NCBI GenBank assembly: GCA_903827955.1
Contig: CAIKKJ010000062.1
Span: 1-39,945 of the forward strand
Source: an uncultured Verrucomicrobia subdivision 3 bacterium
Lineage (GTDB): Bacteria; Verrucomicrobiota; Verrucomicrobiia; Limisphaerales; UBA11358
DNA: 39,945 bases
Direction of reading: 5' to 3'
Shown: one piece after another, positions 24,638 through 31,415 of the stretch
How the letters are laid out: the number at the start of each line of letters is the position of its first letter
How positions within the stretch are numbered: position 1 is the first letter of the stretch
Position numbers and translations under genes: made by a program
Notes under the pieces: generated by a model
What the model was told of the DNA's origin: nothing
What the model saw: the letters and a program-made list of their open reading frames with translations, nothing else
Database searches by the model: none

Positions 24638-26995
24638 TCACAGTGATCCTAGGATTTCTTTGCGCTTCTGGTCATAAATCTCCTTGCTGATAAGTCCCCG
24701 GTCATAAATGCTTTTCAATTCTTTCAGACGTTCGACAGGGGAATGTTTGGCCTGAATTGTTGCTTGAATATTTTCTGAGGCTTGAAGGGGTTGGGGTGAG
24801 ACGTCGACGGGTAATCCATCCCCCCATATACTTCGAAGTTCGTATGCGGCTAGTTTGGAAAACTTCGCTGGCGTGCCTGTAATTGATAGTTCCATTCCCA
24901 GCGCATCTTGTTTCGGTATCACCGCCAGCGGCGCGTAGGTCAAGCCATCACTTGCAAAAATTTCGAGCGAGGTGCGGTCAATGTAGATAATGAAGCTTTG
25001 TTTTCCATCACGTAAAGGTGCCGGGGATCGATGCCCGTTCACGATCAATGCCTGATTTCGAGCGATGTAACTGACGGGTATGCCGCGCACATTAAAGTTA
25101 ATTTCGCTGTCCGCTCCCGGTTCAAACTCAGCTCGTAGTTCAAGCAACTCGCCCCGTGCTTGCGCGAGTGGATTCGCGTCGCCGGATTTTAACATGAATG
25201 ATCCGATATCGTAAGTTTTGCCGCGTATGCGAGTAAGTTCGTTAATCGGTTGCCGCGCGAGCCTCGCGCCATCCGGCGTGGACAAGAGTTTTAATTCCAT
25301 CGGCAACGATATGCACTGATTGAAAGGCATTCCCGGCGATGGTGCTTGTAGCCAGCCAACTTGAATACGGCGCCCATCACTTGCTGCAATGTCGCTGAAG
25401 GTCTGAGCCGCATAGAAACCGGCGCCCCGCTGGCCGGGCAACTTACGTGTTTCCGGTGTGAACATTTTGCCGTCAAACATACCCACTTCGTATTCACTGT
25501 TCGCAGCGGTCAGCACCCATTTTTTGTTTGCCGGGTCTCCATCCACCGGCAGTTCAAAAAAGTCTGGACACTCAAAGAAATTATTTACCTGGCCAGCCAT
25601 TGCCCAATTCTTTAAATCGGGCGAGGTCAGGAATTGAACTGTATTTTGACGCTCCTTCTCCACCCAGAGCACCATTATCCACTGCTTTGTTTTTTCATGC
25701 CAGAACACTTTAGGATCACGGTTGCCGCCGGTGATTTGTTTCACGACGGGATTGCCGGGATACTTCGTGAACGTCTGACCATCATCCGAGCTGTAAGCCA
25801 GACATTGCGAGAAAAGCCCCCCGGCAGCGGTATAAATTAGCAAAAAGGGCGGCTGGCCATTTTTTCCAAAACCGCTTGTATTATTCCAATCTATCACCGC
25901 CGAACCGCTATACATCGTTCCCATTGTATCAGGATAAAGCGCCTCCGGTCGTTCCGTCCAATGCACCAAGTCGCGGCTTACGGCGTGTCCCCAATGCATG
26001 TTGCCCCAATTCCAGCCGTAAGGATTATGTTGGAAAAATAAATGGTATTCACCTTGATAGAAAACTAACCCATTTGGGTCGTTGTTCCAACCGCGGCGCG
26101 AAGAAAAGTGGAGCTGTGGGCGCAACTCTTCGTGGTATAGGTTCTTTGCGTCTTTGATTTCATCGGACTGATCAATTTGTTTCAGGCCCATGGAATCGTC
26201 GGGCAGCTTGTTTGCGTGCAGTATCACCGACTGACCCTTAAATGCCGTAACGTCCATGAAGGTCCACCAGTCCGGTTCGGCGTTGGCCAGTTCAATCTCG
26301 AACTCACGTTCAGTTTTTCCGTTCACTGTCAGCCGCAGCACGCGCTTTACCGCACCATTTTTAACGGGCAGGTTCAGGTAGCGTTTCTCGACCCTGATTG
26401 GAAGCGCCACATTATTTCTGATCAGCCCAGTCATCTTACGGTCGGTCTGAACAATCTGGTCAATACTAACATGGCCCCATCCGCCTGTCGCTTGGTCTAT
26501 GATTTCCAAGACAACACTTTTGCCTTCCAATTCACTGACTTCCCAAGCCTGCCAGTCGAGGTGCTCGCTACCGCCGGGGCGGGTATTCGAACCAGTAGCC
26601 GTGCGAACCACTTTCCCGTCGTTTATTAGATTTATGCAAGTTTTCCCGGCAAATCCGCCGCCACCTATAAGGAACTTGATGTATTTACGCTCAACCTTAT
26701 AAGATTGTGAGGTGAGTTTACCAATGCTCCCGTCGCCTTGATGATATGAACTGGCAAACCCACCGCCCAAAAAACCATCAACCGCCATTTGGCTTTGCAA
26801 GGATCCGTGTGCCGGTGTATCTCCAAAGGCTTGACCCGTTACTGTCCAATTACCATAACTTGCGCGCTCAAAGTCTTCGATAACAATGTCAGGACGACTT
26901 AGAATCCCATTGGGGTCGCTCCAGCCTCTTGATGCCATGGCGAAAACTGCCAGAAAAGAGGCTAGCATCTGAATAAAATAAGCTGTCTGCTTCAT
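24638..26995 (-). CDS. secreted GH32 fructan hydrolase with N-terminal domains and C-terminal SHOCT
   Basis: A 785-aa glycoside hydrolase of family 32 (levanase, inulinase or invertase type). A signal peptide (about residues 1-22) is followed by beta-rich N-terminal domains (about 35-285). The five-bladed catalytic domain then starts with WNNDPNG at 303-309 (nucleophile D306), RDP at 426-428 (transition-state D427) and ECPD at 475-478 (acid/base E475). A C-terminal beta-sandwich is followed by a SHOCT domain at about 753-785 (ERLKELKSIYDRGLISKEIY). A SHOCT tail on GH32 is unusual. The start overlaps the stop of the metallopeptidase gene (ATGA). It should cleave beta-fructosidic bonds. Confidence 0.93.
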   Translation of the reverse strand: MKQTAYFIQMLASFLAVFAMASRGWSDPNGILSRPDIVIEDFERASYGNWTVTGQAFGDTPAHGSLQSQMAVDGFLGGGFASSYHQGDGSIGKLTSQSYKVERKYIKFLIGGGGFAGKTCINLINDGKVVRTATGSNTRPGGSEHLDWQAWEVSELEGKSVVLEIIDQATGGWGHVSIDQIVQTDRKMTGLIRNNVALPIRVEKRYLNLPVKNGAVKRVLRLTVNGKTEREFEIELANAEPDWWTFMDVTAFKGQSVILHANKLPDDSMGLKQIDQSDEIKDAKNLYHEELRPQLHFSSRRGWNNDPNGLVFYQGEYHLFFQHNPYGWNWGNMHWGHAVSRDLVHWTERPEALYPDTMGTMYSGSAVIDWNNTSGFGKNGQPPFLLIYTAAGGLFSQCLAYSSDDGQTFTKYPGNPVVKQITGGNRDPKVFWHEKTKQWIMVLWVEKERQNTVQFLTSPDLKNWAMAGQVNNFFECPDFFELPVDGDPANKKWVLTAANSEYEVGMFDGKMFTPETRKLPGQRGAGFYAAQTFSDIAASDGRRIQVGWLQAPSPGMPFNQCISLPMELKLLSTPDGARLARQPINELTRIRGKTYDIGSFMLKSGDANPLAQARGELLELRAEFEPGADSEINFNVRGIPVSYIARNQALIVNGHRSPAPLRDGKQSFIIYIDRTSLEIFASDGLTYAPLAVIPKQDALGMELSITGTPAKFSKLAAYELRSIWGDGLPVDVSPQPLQASENIQATIQAKHSPVERLKELKSIYDRGLISKEIYDQKRKEILGSL

Positions 26996-28203
26996 AGCAA
27001 ATCCATAATCTCCTTAACCTTTTTGTCATATTCTTCCTTGTTGATTAGCCCCTGTGTATAAAGTGATTTCACTTTTTTCAGTCGTTCGTTGGCATCCGGG
27101 TTGGCGTTATTTTCAGAAGGTTCTACAACGGTATCTGCTCCTGAATGTTTGCGCTTCTCTATTGGGGTCGTAACAGTCGTTACTCTTGCATGACATCGTC
27201 CGGGTGCGGCGACGAACAAACCCACATCGCGGTTGTTATCGTCCACACAAAGCCAGGGGTGGGAGGCAAACGTTGCGCGGGTTTCGCTGCCGTGCGGTTG
27301 GACGACTCCGTATTGCTTGCGGCGGCCATTGTAATCAACCCAGAACAAACGCAATGTCATGCCGGTTTTATTATGGAAGATGATGGTGGCTGGGGTATTG
27401 GCAGTTCGTGAACGCAATTGATTTTCCGTGGATGCCGGCAGGGCTTTTAGTTCGGTATATTTCTCAGCTGGTAATTGAATGCGGCCTTGATAAAAATCGT
27501 CCAAAAGGCTGAACGATTCGGGATCGTAGACGCGCAACCCATCAGATCCGTTTTCTGGCTTGGTGCCAGTCATACCCAGATCGCCATGCGTTCCGAAATA
27601 CCACATGGAAAGCTCGGCGAAAAACTCGTCAGGATTGGTGGCAGCATAGGCCTTTACCCATTTTCCAGTGGCGAGCGATTCGCGGTAACGCTGCTCGACT
27701 CTTTTCCGAAAACTGACGGGAACTCCATTGCCTAAGATGTTATGGGCAAATTCGTGAACCAGAATATCCCTGCCGCGATATCTGTCTTTGGGCAAACCCA
27801 ATAAGTTCTCCTCGCCACAGGAAGTCCAGAGCCCACCAAGGCCACGCGTTCGTTCATCCACAGTCAGACTGCCGTCGAAAGGCCTGCCTTTGAGGTGCGC
27901 GTTCTCTGGCAGATCAGATGTAACCTGATCTTTGCCGATGATGTGAATTTCCGCGCCAGCATTGCAAAGATTGGAACGAACGGCGGAAAGATGTGCAAGC
28001 ATCATGCTGAGCCGACGTTTTGCCTCTTGCAATGACTCATCAGAAACAACCCCGTTGGCTCTGATAAAAATGCCTTCGGCGTCCAGTTTTTTTGTATAAA
28101 AAACATCAAAACTATCTTCAGCTTGCAGGCAGTTGGCCGCAAATAATACGGCCCCTAGTCCGAGAGCCAGCCATAATTTTGGTTTCAAATTAATTTTTCT
28201 CAT
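26992..28203 (-). CDS. secreted zinc metallopeptidase with VHL beta domain and SHOCT domain
   Basis: A 403-aa exported protein (signal peptide cleaved near residues 28-29, LQA). A predicted gluzincin domain has H150-EFA-H154 and a downstream E197 (DEFFAELSMWYF) as likely third zinc ligand, in a layout like anthrax-lethal-factor-type peptidases. Residues about 271-335 match the von Hippel-Lindau beta domain without gaps. Human pocket residues W88, Y98, S111, H115 and W117 correspond to W288, Y298, T311, H315 and W317. Residues about 371-403 form a SHOCT domain, 19 of 31 identical to that of the GH32 partner. The gene overlaps the GH32 start by 4 bp. The substrate is unknown; binding of hydroxyproline proteins is an inference. 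Confidence 0.8.
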   Translation of the reverse strand: MRKINLKPKLWLALGLGAVLFAANCLQAEDSFDVFYTKKLDAEGIFIRANGVVSDESLQEAKRRLSMMLAHLSAVRSNLCNAGAEIHIIGKDQVTSDLPENAHLKGRPFDGSLTVDERTRGLGGLWTSCGEENLLGLPKDRYRGRDILVHEFAHNILGNGVPVSFRKRVEQRYRESLATGKWVKAYAATNPDEFFAELSMWYFGTHGDLGMTGTKPENGSDGLRVYDPESFSLLDDFYQGRIQLPAEKYTELKALPASTENQLRSRTANTPATIIFHNKTGMTLRLFWVDYNGRRKQYGVVQPHGSETRATFASHPWLCVDDNNRDVGLFVAAPGRCHARVTTVTTPIEKRKHSGADTVVEPSENNANPDANERLKKVKSLYTQGLINKEEYDKKVKEIMDLL

Positions 28204-28225
28204 CTAATCCGTGGCTTCAATTTTA

Positions 28226-29368
28226 TTAAATAAATTTTGTCCACTTACCAGACTTCGCGGACTTTACGCAGGTTTCAATAAACGCCATGCCTTCCACGCC
28301 GTCGTCCACGGTGGGATGATCAAACGTCCCTTTCTTGCCCGCGATGCTCGCACGAATCGCGGCGACCGCTTCCAAATAAATATTCGCAAACGCCTCGATG
28401 AACGCCTCCGGATGACCGAACGGCAGGCGCGTGAATTTTTTCGCCACCTCAGAAACGTAGCCGTTGCCGCGGCGGAGGATGCGTGCCGGTTCGCCTTTGG
28501 GAACGAATTTCAATTCATTCGGATGCTCCTGCTGCCACGCGAGCGCGCCCTTGGTTCCGTAAACCCGGATGTTCAGATTATTTTCCTCGCCGCAGGAGAT
28601 TTGTGAGCAATGCAATACTCCCTTCGCGCCGCCTTGGTAGCGGATGAGCATATTCGCATCATCCTCCAGCTTGCGGCCGGGGATGAAGCTCGTGAACTCG
28701 GCGCACAGTTCGTCAATCTTCAGGCCGGTGATGTAGCGGCCGAGATTTTCCGCGTGCGTGCCGATGTCGCCCACGCAACTGCTGGAGCCCGCCTTCTTCG
28801 GGTCCAGTCGCCACGACGCCTGCTTCTGGCCGTCGGCCTCGATCTTGTCGAGCAGCCAGCCTTGCGGATATTCGGCGACGACTTTCAAGATTTTGCCGAG
28901 CTTGCCGGTGCGGACGAGTTCGCGCGCTTCCTTCACCATCGGGTAGCCGGTGTAATTGTGCGTGAGCGCAAAAACTTTTCCCGACTTGCGAACGGTATCA
29001 CGCAACGCCTTCGCCTCTTTCACGGTCAAAGTCATCGGCTTGTCGCAGACGACGTGAAAGCCCGCTTTGAGAAAGGTCGTGGCGACCGGCGCGTGCAAAA
29101 AATTCGGCGTGACGATGGAAACGAAATCAATCCGCTCATTCGCCGGTAATGCCGCTTCACCTTTCGCCATCGCCTCGTAGCTCGGATAAACGCGGCTGGG
29201 ATTGAGGAAAAGTTGTTCGCCCGTCGTCTGCGAATTTTTCGCGTCCGACGAGAATGCGCCCGCGACGAGTTCGATCTGTCCGTCAAGATTTGCGGCCATG
29301 CGGTGAACCGCTCCGATGAAGGCGTTCTGTCCGCCGCCGACCATGCCGTAACGAAGTTTGCGTTTCAT
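28226..29368 (-). CDS. Gfo/Idh/MocA-family oxidoreductase
   Basis: A 380-aa NAD(P)-dependent oxidoreductase. The N-terminal Rossmann fold begins RYGMVGGGQNAFIGAVHRMA. The characteristic lysine motif is CDKPMTLTVKEA (in place of EKP), and GDIGTHAENLGRYITGLK resembles the catalytic DxGxH segment. A C-terminal alpha/beta domain completes the chain. It probably oxidises or reduces a sugar or polyol. The ATG at 29368 matches the family start. An extension to 29410 runs through a palindromic repeat and is rejected. It follows the sugar isomerase on the same strand, a common PVC pairing. Confidence 0.93.
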   Translation of the reverse strand: MKRKLRYGMVGGGQNAFIGAVHRMAANLDGQIELVAGAFSSDAKNSQTTGEQLFLNPSRVYPSYEAMAKGEAALPANERIDFVSIVTPNFLHAPVATTFLKAGFHVVCDKPMTLTVKEAKALRDTVRKSGKVFALTHNYTGYPMVKEARELVRTGKLGKILKVVAEYPQGWLLDKIEADGQKQASWRLDPKKAGSSSCVGDIGTHAENLGRYITGLKIDELCAEFTSFIPGRKLEDDANMLIRYQGGAKGVLHCSQISCGEENNLNIRVYGTKGALAWQQEHPNELKFVPKGEPARILRRGNGYVSEVAKKFTRLPFGHPEAFIEAFANIYLEAVAAIRASIAGKKGTFDHPTVDDGVEGMAFIETCVKSAKSGKWTKFI

Positions 29369-29381
29369 AAATATTAGGTTT

Positions 29382-29438
29382 GCCACCGAGGCACAGAGTT
29401 CACAGAGCAATTCTCTGTGTGCTCTGAGCCTCTGTGGC
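29382..29438. repeat. imperfect 26-bp inverted repeat between the oxidoreductase and isomerase genes
   Basis: Left arm GCCACCGAGGCACAGAG... (29382-29407) and right arm ...CTCTGAGCCTCTGTGGC (29413-29438) pair at 22 of 26 positions around a 5-nt loop. It belongs to a repeat type (GCCACAGAG/CTCTGTGGC) common between genes in related genomes. It may act as a transcript stabiliser or partial terminator between the two genes. Confidence 0.75.
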
Positions 29439-29442
29439 TAAA

Positions 29443-30477
29443 TTATTTTTTCTTTGAGAAAGCCGCATCAAACGCCGCCTGATTTGGCGCGAAATCTAGT
29501 TTGCGGACGAATGCGCAGCTTTCCGTCGCGCCGTGGATGCGGTCCATGCGGCCGTCTTCCCATTCCACCGAGAGCGGTCCGCGATAGCCGACGTCGTTCA
29601 GCGCCACGATGATCTCCTCGAAGTTGATGTCGCCGTGGCCGAGCGAACGGAAATCCCAGAAGCGGCGCGGATCGGTGAAATCCGTGTGCCCGCCGAACAC
29701 GCCCACCGTGCCGTCGCCGTGGCCCCACCAAACGTCTTTCATGTGCGCGTGGAAAATCCGATCGCTGAACTCGCGGATGAATTTTACGTAATTCACGCCC
29801 TGATAACCAAGGTGCGATGGATCGTAATTGAATCCAAAACGCGGATGATTTTTGACGGCTTCGAGCGCGCGCCGGGCGGAGGCGATGTCGAACGCGATTT
29901 CCGTGGGATGCACTTCGAGCGCGAAGTTGACGTTTTCTTTTTCAAACACGTCGAGAATGGGCAACCAGCGCTTGGCGAAATCGGCGAAACCTTTGTTCAA
30001 GAAATCCTGGCTCGTCGGCGGGAAGGCATAGAGCGCGTGCCAGATACTGGATCCCGTGAAGCCATTGACGACGGCGGTTTCGCCTTTCTTCGCGCCGGGC
30101 TTGGCGTCGAAAAATTTGCGCGCGGCTTTGGCGGTGAGTTTCATTTTCTCAGCGGCACGCTGACGAACACCTTCCGGTTTGCCGTCGCCCCAGACATCGG
30201 CGGGGAGAATGGCTTGGTGGCGTTCGTCAATCAGATCGCAGATGGCCTGGCCGACGAGGTGCGAGGAAATCGCGTGGCAGGTAAGACCGTGTTTTTTCAG
30301 CAGCGCCCATTTCTTTTTGCAGTAATCAGGTTCGCTGAGCGCGCGGTCCACTTCAAAGTGGTCGCCCCAGCAGGCGAGTTCCACGCCGTCGTAGCCCATT
30401 TTTTTGACGAGCGGGAGGAGTTGCGCGAGGGAAAGATCGGCCCATTGTCCGGTGAAAAGAGTGACGGTGCGTGGCAT
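29443..30477 (-). CDS. sugar phosphate isomerase/epimerase (xylose isomerase-like TIM barrel)
   Basis: A 344-aa AP-endonuclease-2/xylose-isomerase-like TIM barrel. It has the usual elements: [20 protein letters not shown] near the N-terminus, [15 protein letters not shown] (metal-ligand Glu), [14 protein letters not shown] (metal ligands Asp and His), [10 protein letters not shown] (His and Asp) and [13 protein letters not shown] (terminal Glu). The metal site looks complete. It probably interconverts keto and aldo sugars together with the next-gene oxidoreductase. The ATG at 30477 is the family start; an extension to 30528 is weak. Confidence 0.92.
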   Translation of the reverse strand: MPRTVTLFTGQWADLSLAQLLPLVKKMGYDGVELACWGDHFEVDRALSEPDYCKKKWALLKKHGLTCHAISSHLVGQAICDLIDERHQAILPADVWGDGKPEGVRQRAAEKMKLTAKAARKFFDAKPGAKKGETAVVNGFTGSSIWHALYAFPPTSQDFLNKGFADFAKRWLPILDVFEKENVNFALEVHPTEIAFDIASARRALEAVKNHPRFGFNYDPSHLGYQGVNYVKFIREFSDRIFHAHMKDVWWGHGDGTVGVFGGHTDFTDPRRFWDFRSLGHGDINFEEIIVALNDVGYRGPLSVEWEDGRMDRIHGATESCAFVRKLDFAPNQAAFDAAFSKKK

Positions 30478-30604
30478 AATTTTTGAAAACGTGTCGCGCG
30501 ATTTTGCCAGAGTCGCGTTTGAGGTCAACTGGTTAGCGTGTCGTTAATTCTCGCGATGAACTTATATTTGACTATGCATGCACCGGTTGTAATTTTTCAC
30601 GCGA

Positions 30605-31321
30605 ATGAAAGCTCCGATTCCAGAGAATGAGGCGCGGCGGATGGTGGCGCTGCGCCGCTACAAGATTCTCGACACGATGGCGGAGCAGGCGTTTGACGAA
30701 ATCGTCAAGGTCGCCGCGCATATTTTTAAAACACCCATCGCATTGATTTCGCTCGTGGACGGGGAACGTCAGTGGTTCAAGGCCAAGGTGGGGCTGGAAG
30801 CGCGGGAGACACATCGCGACCTGGCCTTTTGCGCCTACACGATGCAGCAGAGCGAAGTGCTGGCGGTGGAGGACGCCACGAAGGATGCTCGCTTCGCCGA
30901 CAACGCCCTGGTCACCGGCAACCCAAACATCCGGTTTTACGCCGGTGCTCCCTTGGCCACGCCGGACGGTTTGGGGTTGGGCTCGCTGTGGGTGATTGAC
31001 CGGGTGACTCGCAAGCTGGATGCCGGAGAGAAAGAGATTTTGCAGTCGCTCGGCAAGATGGTGATGACCACGCTTGAACTGCGGCGGGTATCCAATCAGC
31101 TCGTCGAGGAAATCGAGCGGGCAAAAACTTTGGCCGGAATGCTACCCATCTGTTGCAGTTGCAAAAATATCCGCAACGACAAGGGCTACTGGGAGCGCGT
31201 GGAAAAATACGTTCAGGATCGTTCGGAAGCAGATTTCACGCACACTTACTGCCCGGAATGTGTGCAAAAATATTTCCCCGAACTCACCTCCGAAGAAATT
31301 TTTGGTGCGCCAAAAAAGTAG
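30605..31321 (+). CDS. GAF-domain sensor with C-terminal cysteine cluster
   Basis: A 238-aa cytoplasmic protein. A GAF domain spans about residues 25-160 (TPIALISLVDGERQWFKAKV, FYAGAPLATPDGLGLGSLWV). A short coiled linker follows, then a C-terminal module LPICCSCKNIRNDKGYW ... YCPECVQKY with cysteines C183, C184, C186 and C216/C219. The CxxC pairs could bind zinc or sense redox state. This GAF-plus-cysteine layout occurs at the end of some sensor kinases, but here there is no output domain. It is divergent from the isomerase gene and precedes topB. Confidence 0.82.
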   Translation: MKAPIPENEARRMVALRRYKILDTMAEQAFDEIVKVAAHIFKTPIALISLVDGERQWFKAKVGLEARETHRDLAFCAYTMQQSEVLAVEDATKDARFADNALVTGNPNIRFYAGAPLATPDGLGLGSLWVIDRVTRKLDAGEKEILQSLGKMVMTTLELRRVSNQLVEEIERAKTLAGMLPICCSCKNIRNDKGYWERVEKYVQDRSEADFTHTYCPECVQKYFPELTSEEIFGAPKK

Positions 31322-31415
31322 CCGCGCCGAACTTTTTTCCTTCAAAAAATTCCCGCTGCCAAAAAAAATTAAGTTGCGCAACCGGCGTCGCGCGGCTTAA
31401 AGATTGGCGCAACGC

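Noticed and set aside
29533-30486. 317-aa plus-strand frame antisense to the sugar isomerase
   Set aside because: Antisense shadow; the minus-strand frame has a complete TIM-barrel metal site.
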